Translations under genes and position numbers: made by a program
Assembly (NCBI GenBank): GCA_015680685.1
Contig: MNCI01015029.1
Location: 441,388-486,528 of the forward strand
Source of the DNA: Gnetum montanum
Lineage: Eukaryota; Streptophyta; Gnetopsida; Gnetales; Gnetaceae
DNA: 45,141 bases
Direction of reading: 5' to 3'
In this document: piece by piece, positions 21,716 through 32,638 of the stretch
Layout: each line of letters opens with the position of its first letter
Numbering within the stretch: the first letter of the stretch is position 1
Notes under the pieces: generated by a model
The model's database searches: none
Seen by the model: the letters and a program-made list of their open reading frames with translations, nothing else
Told to the model about the DNA's origin: nothing

Positions 21716-24700
21716 ATGGGCAAGGGCAAGGAGGTAAAAGGCCAGGGGAGGAAGGGGCCTAACCTGACTTTCACGAAGGAATGCGAAGCCATGTTGCAGT
21801 GTTTGCCTAGGCCAAGGGTTCCATCATGGCCTGGATCGTCACACAAGTAGGCTCTAATCCTGCCTCTGTTAATTTTTTTTATCTATACTTATCGTCGGGC
21901 GTAGACAGTTTTCATAGCATAGACAATTTCAGTAGCGTAGAGGGTTTCGGTCCACAGCGTAGAGGGTCTCTATAGCGTACAGCATAGATGGTTTTAACTG
22001 TACATAGCGTAAACTGTTTTCACAGTGTATAGCGTAAATTATTTTCACAGCATATACGCTGAGCGTAAATGGTTTTTTCTTTTGATAGCGTATACGCTGA
22101 GTGTTTTTGCAGCGTATACGCTCAGCGTAAACAATTTTTTCTTTTGAAAGCATATACGCTGAGTGTTTTTGCAGCGTATACACGAAGCGTAAATAATTTC
22201 TTTCTTTTGACAACGTATACATCGAGTGTTTTCGCACCATATACGCTGACCATAAACAGTTTCTTTGACAGCATATACGTCGAGTTAGGTAGCATATACG
22301 CTGAGTGTAAATAGTTTCTTTGACAGTGTATACGCTGAGTTAGGCAGTGTATACGTTGAGTGTAAATAGTTTGTAATTTTTTGAAGTGTTGGCCTACAAC
22401 ATGGAATTTCATTTTTTCGTTGCTGATTTATCGTGGCATTCTGGTTATTTGTAGGGATCCTGAGCCTTTCCTCTTGGTAGTTGAACTGGTCGAAGTACTG
22501 GCATGGTTTAGCCCCCTTGAGACCGATGAACCTACCCTTGATCTGACTATTGACAACAATGGGGTATGGTTCAGAGAAGGGGCCTGTGAATTCCTTGCCT
22601 TCATCCTAGACAGGTTTAAGGTGGTGGTCTGGTCACACCTGAATGAACAAGAAGCCTGGAGCATGATTGAAGCTATGTTGCCGGGATCTTCAGAGAGTGT
22701 TGCAGTTTTCATGAAGGACATTGACGAGGGACCGCTTGTGATCGAGGACGGTCCCTCTGGCAGGCCCAGATGTACTCATCTGTTAGTGCACGTGTGGGAC
22801 CTATTGCCACGAGGGCCTGATTATCTCAACAACTCCTTGTTTCTGGCTACGTGTACACATAAGATATTTCAGAATCCTCCTAGCACGGTGTACCTAGTAG
22901 AGAGGTAAGATCGTTTAGTTTGTCATTTCTGTGCTTTGATTGTTTGGTGTTTGCTTCTGTTTTGATGACTATTCTTTTGCAGGCCCCAAGTTAAACAAGA
23001 TGGGACATGCGTCAACGATGATGGACATGTCCTAGCTCATACCGCTCTAGAAGACCTTTATGGCAGGTCCCACCCTTCGCGGAGTTGTATTAGCTCAAAC
23101 CAAAGGTGATATTGTCCATTTCCACAAACGATTTTCTAGAGCATTCACATAATGCATGGCTCATGGATGGCTGCATGGAGATTGGTCGTATAATGGACCA
23201 ATCTTTCCTCGTGATGCTAATCTGACTTCTAGCACCTCTAAGCCCACGACTGAAGGTAAGTGACAATATTTTCTAGATGCCTTAGTGTGTTTGTTCGACT
23301 GCTGGTGGTCATACTGATGTGATGGTTTCAAATTGTATATACAGTTGATGTCCCTCCTAGCAGAGACCTTGTCATGACAGGACAAACTGAGAGTACCCTG
23401 TCGATGAAGTTTGGGGAGATCAGCAAGGCATAGAAATGGTTGTGCACCCATGCGCCACTATCCATTGTCCATTGTTTAGATGATGTCGGCCTTATGGAGC
23501 TATTTACAACCCCAAGCCCTGATGTGTCGATAGGTGAGATGATCGCGATTGTAGATTCATTCGACAAGTCCATCTCCTACTACAGCACTCATATTAAGGG
23601 TGTAAAAATAGTTTTCCATCTATTGGCCAAATTCTTTTCAGACTTGTTTGGTGTACTGGCAGATGGTGTAAATGTAGTTTTGGACAGGGCTCAGAAAGAG
23701 CTTCATATGGTATGTGAGCTAGAGGACTCGTTGGGCATTACCAAGGGCTCCAAGGGATTCCCTATGTAGGGGAAGTCAAAGGTTGAGGAAGTTAATGAAT
23801 TATATCCCCTGTTTAGGACACGGGTGTTCCCTAAATCCTTGTCCCAGGTGAGGAGTCTTGGTTTTGAAGCTGTGCACATCATGCGAACCATCTTAGAAAC
23901 TGGGATGTGTTATAATTGGGCTCAATTTTTGTTGTCGGGCCTTCATAAGGAGATAGTGCGATTGTGCTCAAATGTTGAGGTGCAATCCCATTTTACATTT
24001 GCATTCTTTGCAGGCTATCTTCGCCGCTTGGCTGAGTTTCTAGTGGTTCACGGAAACAATAAATATGTTCTACGAGATTGTGCTTAACTATCTCTCCCGT
24101 AGATCAACCATTTGTTCAAAACAACTGAATCCCAAGATGCTCCTAAGGGGATTGATGAATCCATGTCCATCACGATGAGAGGGTCATCTGGTACTTCAAT
24201 CCACACACGTGACAGTGTGGGGTTGGAACCATATGACGTTCCCTACACTGCAAAGAGAGCTGAACGGGTCATCAAAGAGACCATCGGGAAGGCCAAGTTG
24301 AAACTCTCGAAGCATGAACACTCAACAGAGGCAGCCTCAAATTTGGAAGAGCCAAGGGTGAAGCGGATACGGTTCAAAATTCCCGTTCGAGGTAAGTAAG
24401 CTTGGCACAGTTATTGCATTATCCTTTTCATCTTATTCATGATTTTCATTTTGACTGCTTACATGCAACTAATGCTTTTAGACTTGACTCAAGAAGTGAG
24501 GAGGCAGGAGTTAGAGACCATCATTGAGGAGGAGGAAGCTACAACGGACTTAATAACTAAGGAGGAAGATGTGGGCAAAGATCAAGCAGAGGGGATGGAA
24601 GAGCTGGGAGTAAACACCACGGAAACAGAACTATTCAATGACTAGGATGGTGTTGATGAAATGTTTAGGAGCTTCCTTAAGGGAAGATTAGACCTAGGTG

Positions 24701-26088
24701 ACCCCCCAAACATGGAAGGGGTTAGAGAAGATGGTATGTTTCCTTTTGTTTTATTATTTTTCTTGGTGAATCATTGTTTCTATGGTGCTTTACTTTTATG
24801 TTTTTGTCCCTGGCAGACGAAGGTAGGACAATTCCTACGATGTGGTTGGAAGTGCCCATGAAGGTGGTTCCCCCTAAAATGCCCCCTGAGGCTAGTCCAC
24901 CTCGTACTCGTAGATCATTTTCTTGGATAGAGATGCCAAGTAAAATGGATTTCGTGACCAGCATCGTTGACGAGGTGGTCGAACATATTCAGGAAGCCCA
25001 CCCTGAGATAGGTACAAATGTTTCGAGCCTTTTGCAGCCTTAGAGTCTCACACCCCTTTTTTGTTATCTAATTTTTAATGCCCGTTCTTTTTTTGTACAT
25101 AGGTGCCAAGCTGAAGTGGGATCCTTCTAAGACTATTAACATTGAAAGTTTGCCTACACTCCCCCCAGAAGTTGAGCAGGTACTAAGGTCGGTCTATGAT
25201 GAGGTGGTGGAAGGTCTTGTACATAATGCCAAATTACTTTGGACCTGTAGGCGTTCCATCGAACAGTTGTGGTTGCAAATCCAAGCAAAGGAAAAAGAAG
25301 TTTCCGAGCTATCAGTTGAACGCGATGATCTCAAGGCTCGCTATGAGTTTGCCTCTGCTAGACTGATAGGCGATCATTCTTGGTGAACCTCTGAGATCAC
25401 TTATACCAGGTATTGGAACCTACTCAATCGCCATGCATCACTAACTCGGAAACTAGCAGAGCATAAGGCCCAGGTAGATCTACTAAACCTCAAGTGCCAG
25501 GACTGGAAGGCTTTCGCTTCCAAGGTGCGTAAGTGGGATCAGGATGAGAAGAACCACAAGCACCATTACAAGAAATCGTTGAAAGTAGTATCTATTGAAA
25601 AGCATCAGCTTGAAATGTTTGTAGAGGGCCTGGGTCTATGTTCTACGTTTGATACATTTGCTCAAAATACAACTATTGAGATGGAATCACCTACGAGGGT
25701 AATTACAACTGCTTTTGGGGAGGTTTCTATGGGTGAATTCCCTTTGAAGCGTCATACATGGTCAACGGTTGACAAGGGAAAGGCCTTGGCAAATGTTGAT
25801 CTAGGTCTTGATGGAACTGATTGGGCGAGAGTCTCAGAGGAGGAAATTCTCCGTCGACTGGAATTCGGTTTAGGGGGATCCCTTGTGGTAAGCATTTTGT
25901 TGCCATGAAATTCGATTGTTGAGTAATGTTTGGAAGTTTTTTTTTTCTTTTGTTCTTCTGTTGATTGTCTCTTTTGTGTTTTATAGGGTGGAGGCGACGA
26001 CGATGTTCAAGAAGCTGGCCCCAGTGGAGTAGGGAGTCATGATGCCGGTGGGTCTAAAGGGGACGACCCTCCTGTCCCTGATGTTTAA
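21716..26088 (+). pseudogene. Antisense eight-exon gene of element B with NIF/FCP1-like domain
   Basis: Exons: 21716-21846, 22455-22904, 22983-23255, 23345-24391, 24482-24733, 24817-25011, 25103-25887, 25987-26088; every intron is GT-AG. Without one extra base in exon 3 the sum is 3234 nt, 1078 codons with stop, and all phases fit. Exon 1: MGKGKEVKGQGRKGPNLTF. Exons 2-3 resemble the NIF/FCP1 phosphatase domain: FLLVVELVEVL for the acidic motif, FKVVVWSHL for motif II, NNSLFLATCTHKIFQNPPST for motif III. Catalytic acids are replaced. Exon 4: conserved region of unknown role (CYNWAQFLLSG, SHFTFAFFAGYLRR). Exons 5-8: acidic, then coiled-coil-like (EKEVSELSVERDDLKA). Breaks: +1 base in exon 3 (near 23056), TAA near 23150, and about six in-frame stops in exons 4, 5 and 7. 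The start was chosen by agreement with the A copy. Not a host gene: the same gene lies at the same place in A. Confidence 0.8.
21860..22375. repeat. GCGTA-word array in intron 1 of the antisense gene (B)
   Basis: The 608-bp first intron is almost wholly made of AGCGTAGA, GCGTATACGCT and GAGCGTAAA words with TTTCTTTGACAG-type spacers. The same words fill the B LTR and leader. Reading frames on either strand here are by-products. Confidence 0.85.
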
Positions 26089-26166
26089 TCTTTGCTTTAA
26101 AATTATTTTGACTCAAATTTATACATGAATTGTAAATTGAAAATTTTGAGTTGTATTGAACAGATG

Positions 26167-26172
26167 AATAAA
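26167..26172 (+). terminator. Candidate poly(A) signal of the antisense gene (B)
   Basis: AATAAA lies 79 bases after the stop codon on the plus strand, followed by a TTGTAATTGTA stretch. It supports a separate plus-strand transcript. Confidence 0.4.
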
Positions 26173-26450
26173 ATCAGTTAACTCTTGTAATTGTATATCA
26201 TTACATATATATATTTCTTCATATATTTTTTCTTTGTTGTGGATTTTGAGTTTAAACGTAAACACGACACGACAATATAAAATGTTTTGGTTTGTTTTTA
26301 TAGTTTAGGTGTAGTGAACGAGTGTAATTATAAGGAATGTAACTAAAAGCGAAGGATAATGGCGAAAATTGTTATTGACAACACGATAATGCAAGCGTAA
26401 ATTCGAACAATAAACTGAAATTTGGAAGAAAAACAAAGTGTAGGTAGATG
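26173..26450. other. AT-rich spacer
   Basis: No gene; a few GCGTAA-type words (26385-26400). It leads into the dyad cluster. Confidence 0.5.
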
Positions 26451-26451
26451 A

Positions 26452-26720
26452 TCTATTTTAAGGCCATTTCGGCCCATATGCACTAGTTTAAGGTCATTTC
26501 AGGCCACTCGTACTAGTTTAAGGCCTTTTTGGGCCATACGCACTAGTTTAAGGCCATTTCGGGCTAGGCGTAAGCAAGAGGAGTTTCGAGTGACATGGGT
26601 GGATTTCTCTTGGTAGATCGATCATTTTTTATCATGGCTAGTTTTATGTCATTGAGGACATAATAGTTTAACATCATTCCAGACTTTTTGTAGTTTAACG
26701 TCATTTCGGACAGTTTGTTA
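26452..26720. repeat. AGTTTA-dyad cluster between protease and antisense gene in B
   Basis: Seven units. Arms: GGCC/GGCC (26460, 26520, 26550 with one decayed arm), GGTC/GGCC (26490), TATGTC/GACATA (26646-26663), ATC/GAC (26672) and GTC/GAC (26699). Loops are about six bases, often ATTTCG or ATTGAG. Confidence 0.8.
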
Positions 26721-27214
26721 TTTATTGGTTTAGTAATTTTTTGATTTTTCTCATTTTAACGTTAGGAGTCGCGTTAGCGGGTATGAATCTATATTCAACG
26801 TCTCCTTCATTGATCATGTTGAATGGTAATTCAGCCCAAGGGACATCTGATGGAATAGTTCCTGCATTGGTGTTATCTGACGCTTCAGCATGTATTGTGT
26901 TTTCTGTGTCAGTTGTAGTTTCTAAGTGAGGCTGTATATGTATGATTTCAGGCTCAAGTATTTCTATTTTGGGTGGATTTTCCTTTGTGTCTAAAAGATT
27001 ATCACCTACTAGTTGTTGTTCATTTGTATCGTATTGTTTAGGCTCTTCAAGCTTAACCTCTGAGCCCTGGTCTGTATCTATGTACGATGAGATGATGGGT
27101 GTGGCAGCCTCCCCGTGTATAACGATTTCGCCACCTTCATAAGGCAGGTGAATTTCTTGGTGTATGGGGGAGGAGACTACTTTCAGTTGGGCTAACTAGG
27201 GCCTTCCCAATATT

Positions 27215-27219
27215 AGGTT
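27215..27219. repeat. Target site duplication of D
   Basis: AGGTT at 27215-27219 is repeated exactly at 28931-28935. On the coding strand this is AACCT within the F-N-L-I-L-G-R motif, so the duplication is seen in coding sequence. Confidence 0.9.
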
Positions 27220-28009
27220 TGTAACGACGGAAAACGTCGGCAGCTGGAAATACCGACCGAAGTTCCGTGTACACAGCTTTAACCACGGATCCGCGCGAGG
27301 GCTAAGCTGGAAAAACGAATCCGCGGTGCCCTGAACGGTCTTGTCGATCAGACAGGGACTTACGGGTCAGTAAAAGCGATGACGATTCGATTACGAACTT
27401 TCGTGCATGCGTCGTGATTTTGATGCGAGAGACCGTAAAACGGAGCGAGATAACGATGTAAACAGATCGCTGCGAAGATAACGTTAAAAGCAAAGAACAA
27501 AGAGGACCGGGAAGACGCTGATTCAGGAGAGAAAACGGAGTGGCAGGTTGCAAAGATCAAAGATCTATGTCTCAATGCTGGATCTGGTAAATGTTTGCGT
27601 GTGTATTACGTTACAATGGGAGATGACTCCCCAATAACTGAATAGAAGTTGAGCACAAAACAACAAGAAAACTGTCTGAACAGAAATCCGATCTACCTCG
27701 TAGGCCAAAGCTTAGGCGCGGAAATGGTCAAGCTCTGAAGTCTATCGATCTCTTGAACGACAAGACCTGCTAACTGGGCAAGACGCCTCCGTGTTTCCGG
27801 TTCTGCTTCTTTGCTTCGAGTAGATCTGCTGTTCGGGCTTGGGCTTGCGGCGGTCGTCAGGAGGTTGCTCTTGTTTCTCTGTTCAAGGTAATAACTGTAT
27901 CCTTGCTCAGCGAAATGCTCTTGTCCTCTTGATCCGCTGCCAACAAAAGCCAGAAGTGCTCAGGTGCTCTGGTTTGCTCTGTTGTTGCTTTCGCCCTTTC
28001 GTGCTTTTC

Positions 28010-28080
28010 TTTTGTCTGTCTGTCTCTCTGTCTGTATGTCTCTGTATATCTGTATGTTTTTCTGTCTCTGTCTCTCCGAT
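28010..28080 (+). repeat. TCTG/TCTC microsatellite in D
   Basis: Short TCTGTCTGTCTC-type units on the plus strand, the expanded form of a shorter pyrimidine tract in the A/B LTRs. It lies in the transcribed part of the LTR. Confidence 0.85.
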
Positions 28081-28492
28081 ACATTTGTCTACCGGGGTAT
28101 TTGTAAGCCGCGATACATGAAACTCTGATGATGTGGGCCCGAACACCGCGGGTTTCGCTGATGTGATTCTTTTAAGTCGAACTGCGACTACGCACAACAT
28201 GCTTGTTCACGTGCTGTGCGTGTAAAGAGAAGGCTCATGATAGACATGTCTCGGCTGCGTTTGCGCTCATTCGCATTGTGTTGCGTGTATGAGCGCAACT
28301 TTGGCGTAGCAACAACACGCTTAAGATTATTGTACGCTCATCACGCAGCTGTGCGTGACGAAGCGTAACGCGCGCGTTATTGCATTCTGACCTACGCACG
28401 AGCACGCACCATTGCGTAATGCGCGTAAAGACCAGTTGAGCGTTGCAAGAACAAATGCCGACTTGTCGTGTTTCTATAGATTTTGTTTAACG

Positions 28493-28862
28493 GCTTTGAA
28501 ACTTATTACGCTCATCACGCTGCCGTGCGTGATAGAGCGTAATACTTGACCTTAGCCAAATTCGTCTTTAACTGTCCCGGAGCTTATTACGCTCATCACG
28601 CTGCTGTGCGTGATAGAGCGTAAACTTGTCCTTAGCCAAATCCGACTTGTCCTGGAGCTTATTACGCTCATCACGCTGTTGTGCGTGATAGAGCGTAATC
28701 TTAATTTGAGTTGTCTTCGGAGCTTATTACGCTCATCACGCTGCCGTGCGCGATAGAGCGTAAAATTGTCCTTAGACAAATTCGATTTGTCTTCGGAGCT
28801 TATTACGCTCATCACGCTGCTGTGCGTGATAGAGCGTAATCTTGTCCTTAGACAATTTTGAC
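28493..28862. repeat. Five tandem hairpin units in D
   Basis: Units begin with TTATTACGCTC near 28504, 28584, 28659, 28724 and 28799, with periods of 65-80 bp. Each holds the dyad TTACGCTCATCACGC ... GCGTGATAGAGCGTAA with a loop of about five to six bases. A sixth, weaker copy is at 28331-28370. Between the dyads are CTTGTCCTTAG(A/C)CAAATT spacers. Confidence 0.9.
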
Positions 28863-29289
28863 TTGCGCGCTCCTGCTCAAAAACCACGAATCTTCGCCTG
28901 AGGCCGACCCGTAATTTTCACGGTGTTTCAAGGTTGAACCTTGACATTTCTTCGATTACCACAAAGTTATCAAATGTGGGGAATTGATCCCCTGCTATAA
29001 AGTCTAAAGTCACGGTGCCTTTGATTATCACGCGTGATCCGCTGAATGATTTCAAACATGTGGTCGCGATTGGTTTTAATTAGCTCTGTAAACCCCAATT
29101 GTTTGACGATGGGATATGGTACTACATTTGTAGCGGCTCCATCATCTACATGGACCCTATGTATCTTGAATTAGTTTATTTGTATTGTTATGAACATAGG
29201 TGCTATTGTTACCTCTCCTGTTTTCTCATCCACCTTGATGTTGTCATTGTGGAAACTTAATGGCTTGGAAGTTGATCCTTGAGGCGAGT

Positions 29290-32200
29290 ACATTACTGTA
29301 TGAATTGAAAGTTCATTTGGAGGCAAGTCTCACTTACTGGGATAGATGTTAGCATGCGCACTAGAGCTTCACGATGGTTTTGAGATGTTAACACTAGGTC
29401 GTATAAACTCAGTGAAGTGTTTTTTTGTTTGAGTGCCTGTGTGACTTGTGTTAGAGCTACTGCTAGATCTCTACTATTGGGCACATGTTTGTCGACATTG
29501 ATTTGGTCCATTCGGCCCAACAGTTTTATTTCATGCATGGTTGGTTGGTCGTTTTTACACGGAATCGTTGATTTGGGCGTATCATTTTTTCTAGATGATT
29601 CACCCTCATAACCTATGTTTGGTTTGTTGTTAGGCGGTGTCATGGGTATTGCATTTAATGGGGTAGGTTTAGGAGGTCCTAAGGCTAGTCGTTGGTGCTC
29701 CTTCTCCAACCGTTCATGTGTAAGCTTGTCTGCTAGGCGTTCTCGTGTGTGGTGTGGGGGTGCAGTTGATTTCGGGATCTCAAGTTGCTTTGGAACTTGT
29801 ACTATGTATGGAGTAGGGCGAGTTGCGGTTGGACGGTTGCATGCGGTTGAGTGGAAGGCTGGCTAGGCACCTTGATGACATAGGGACTCGGTTTATTCTG
29901 TGTTTATGAAGTGGAGGGTTGGTGGTCATCAGGACTCTCGGGTATCCTAACGACGTATGGAGTTGGCCTAGCAGGAGGTTGTACTTCCGTGGTTACGACT
30001 GCAGGTGATATTCAAACCACGTAAAGAGTGGGCTGAATAAGAGGTGTTCGTGTGTTTGCGATAGTAGTGGCGGGAGGTACGTGCACCACATATGATTTTT
30101 CATGTGTCGGGGTGTTAGAAGTTGCTGCGGCGGGGGGTACTCAGACAACATAAGGCCTTTGTGGGGAGTATGATGGTTGAGGCATGGATGTTTGCATAGT
30201 GGGAGGAATACACACTATAAATGGTTTTTTAGGCGTTTGCTACTCATGGTTGGTATAGACGGTGTTAATGCTAGGTGTTTCAGGTTCGTTATCAAAATAA
30301 ATGGTATTAATCACATATGGTGCATCCTTAGTATTTAGAGGGTCTTTATATATGCCCGTGGCCTGGTATTGTGGTTGGACCGGGTTAGCTTCATCAAAAG
30401 TGATTTGACCTCCATCTATCATCCGTTGGATGTCTTATTTTAGAGTAAAATAATAATTAGTTCCATGCCCATTACGTTAATGATAATCGCAAAAATGGTC
30501 CATTCTAAAGCCTTTTGGTACTGGGGGCTCGTCTGGCATTGCTAGTCTTGGGTTCTGAACTAATTGACAGAACCGATTATGCCTTTGGACCGCTGCAGGG
30601 GACAATTGTTTGTGTTTCATCAGTCCTGCTTTTAAGAGTTGGTCAAATAGTTGTGATGGCTTCATGGGCAATGGTGTGTATTGAGAGGGGTCCTTCCTCT
30701 CAAAGTTCCTCGTACAACCTTGTGTTGGGTTTTGCGATGCCAATGATTCAGGTGCCATCGCAGGAGCGGGTTTAGCGTAATTAGCAAGGGCAATAGGTGG
30801 TTTGCCTTGTTACCCCACATTCGCTTGTTGTGTTTCTACTACTGCCGCAATAGTTGTTTAAACCTTTTCTTTCTCTTTCTTACTATGTTGATTCTTAAAG
30901 GCTAAATATGCAGAATCGTGGCTGTTTTGGACCGCCTCCTCTATATTCTTAATCTGTAGAAATGCTTAATTGAGGTTACGGACATTGAGATAATATAGTT
31001 TGGATTTCAAAAAATCATTGAGATCCCCTTTTAGAATGGTGAGGAGATACGTCTCTGGGATCGGCTCATGGAGCTCATTGAGAGCAGCACTCCACCGTTG
31101 GATGAATTTTTGGACAGGTTCTAGAGGTGCTTGTTTGACCTGTATAAGGCTATCAAGTGTTGCTTCAGGTTTCAAGTTGTACTTGAACCTGGTAATGAAT
31201 TGATGTAACAACTCCTCTAGAGAAAATATTGAGTTTCTTGGCAAGGCCCAATACCAATCAAGTGCTCTCCTTGCTAGGGACATGGGGAACACTCGCAGAA
31301 TGGCACGTGGCCATGCCTGGAGTAACACGCATTCTAGTCTAAATGTTATAAGGTGAGCATTGGGGTCTATCTCCCTATTGTATTTGGTCAGCGTGGGTAA
31401 AGATACACCCTTGGTAATGTTAGGGGTGGAACCGAAGAGTTGATAGGGTCATCATGGTAGAAATCCACTACCTTCAGCTCTCCGTCGGAGGCTTTTTTGA
31501 GGCGTTTAACATCGTCAGTTAGCTCCTGCATTAGCTTTTTAGCGTCACCCCAGTCTTGGGCACTAGGTGAGATGGTAGGTTGGGGATGTTGTACGGTATA
31601 CAGACTTGATTGTTGGATAGTGGGTTGGAAGGTAGAAAGCTATGTGGTCAGGGGCTGTACTTGCGGGATATTTGTAGCGGGTGGTGCTAAGGGCGACACA
31701 TTGTAGGTAAGGGGTCGCTGTTATCGTTGTGGTTGTACTTGGGGGATGTTAGCTGGTAAAATTGTGTGAGGCAGTATGTTATAATGAGGGAGTTGATGCG
31801 GTTGAGCACCAATCACTATCCATGGCCTGGTCATGCTTTGTGTGGGAATCCCCTAAACTTGTTGGGTTATGGTTGTGAAGGATGGTTCTTGGGTTGGGAT
31901 CCGTGGTATGTAGTGAGCGGATGTAGAAGCCGGTATTACATGTGGCATCCCGATCACTCGGGGAAGGAAGGTTGTTCCTACATCGTTTTGGGGAGGTTGT
32001 ACTTCCGACAATGGAGGTATTGTTGCAACAGGGGGAATAGCAAGGCGCAGTGTGTTGAGTTGCGGGTTGGTTGCAGGAGCAATATGAACAAGTGTAGATG
32101 ATTCTGGTTGAGGTATTTATGCTTTGTCAAAGTTAAATGGTTGAAGAGACGTGATTTCCCCTATGGTTGGATGAAATAATGGGTTTGCATAGGTTTGTGG

Positions 32201-32638
32201 ACTAAGAGTATGGTATGAATCTTCATGCTCTGATTGAGCTGCGAAGTCATCCTCATCTTCCAATTGAGGATTTGCTACAGGCTGGTCTAGAGCCTGACTC
32301 CTTTGTAGGAGGAGTTGTGATATGCGCTCAGAGTAATGCTCTAGGAGAGGGATAATATCGTACGGGGAAGGGATGAACTCATGTCCTCCCCTATGGAAGA
32401 GCTCGTACTGTCTCTTAACCTGCATTTCGATTTGATCTACAGGTAGGCTAGCTTGTATTTTCATGCATATGAAATTGTATTGCTCTTGAGTTATGATATT
32501 GAGTGATGGGTCCCTCCCTTGCAATCTGAGAGACCGGCGAGGCCCCACTGTGGGTTGTACCATGGGTTGTTGAACGGCCATGGTGCCCACGATGTCCGTG
32601 ACTAACTTGGTTGTAGTGTTGGGGTTTGTGGTGTTCAT
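29290..32638 (-). pseudogene. Element B gag
   Basis: The ATG at 32638 opens a 173-codon frame with GPRRSLRLQGRDP. A P/Q-rich linker follows to about 31500. The Gag core is open at 31328-30966: PMSLARRALDWYWALPRNSI, LEELLHQFITRFKYNLKPEA and QKFIQRWSAALNELHEPIPE, typical of plant Ty3/gypsy Gag (retrotrans_gag family). A zinc-knuckle remnant is at about 30490 (HFCDYH, then NGHGTN, with the last Cys replaced by Tyr). The C-terminal part carries eight PYVV-VP repeats (29795-30320) and ends near 29293 with VALTQVTQALKQKN. Numerous stops interrupt it. Gag would form the particle and package the RNA. Confidence 0.85.
29795..30320 (-). repeat. PYVV-x-VP repeats in the Gag C-terminal part (B)
   Basis: Minus-strand units spaced about 65 bp encode YVINTIY, FIVCIPP, YVV-VPP, YVVHVPP, YVV-ISP, YVVRIPE, YVIKVPS and YIVQVPK. 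Spacers are rich in P, T, Q and S. Confidence 0.75.

Larger units (their letters stand above)
27220..28930 (-). mobile_element. Solo LTR D (1711 bp), relative of the A/B LTR
   Basis: It begins TGTAACG and ends GGTGTTTCA, the same ends as the B LTR, with perfect 5-bp duplications and no internal domain. GGGCTAAGCTGGAAAAACGAA near 27300 is the counterpart of the GGGCAAGCTGGAATT block in B. It holds a TCTGTCTCTCTGTC tract (28010-28080) at the place where A/B have TCTCTGTCTCTC. It is richer in CpG than all its surroundings and its hairpin repeats are nearly perfect, so it is younger than B. ORFs inside it (27302-28200) are by-products. Unequal LTR recombination is the usual origin of a solo LTR. 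Confidence 0.9.
26735..29200 (-). pseudogene. Element B aspartic protease, split by solo LTR D
   Basis: From about 29150 down on the minus strand: VHVDDGAATNVVPYPIVKQL, with D-D-G-A as the active-site region (family usually D-S/T-G/A), then a frameshift near 29050, then FSGSRVIIKGTVTLDFIAGD and FVVIEEMSRFNL ending at 28936. The reading resumes left of D at 27214 with the LILGRP motif that closes retropepsin-like domains, followed by QLKVVSSPIHQEIHLPYEGG and a tail ending near EYRFIPANATPNVKM (26740). The stop after LILGRP and the insertion make it dead. A tail homologous to this one is present in element A at 44170-44284. Confidence 0.85.

Noticed and set aside
21929-22412. ORFs on both strands in the GCGTA array
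   Set aside because: They follow from the short repeat period; the region is intron 1 of the antisense gene.
21716-26088. A host gene into which elements inserted
   Set aside because: The same gene is at the homologous place in both A and B, and no insertion borders or target duplications surround it.
27302-28200. Several ORFs in a GC-rich stretch
   Set aside because: They lie in solo LTR D; no domain and TCTG microsatellite translation.
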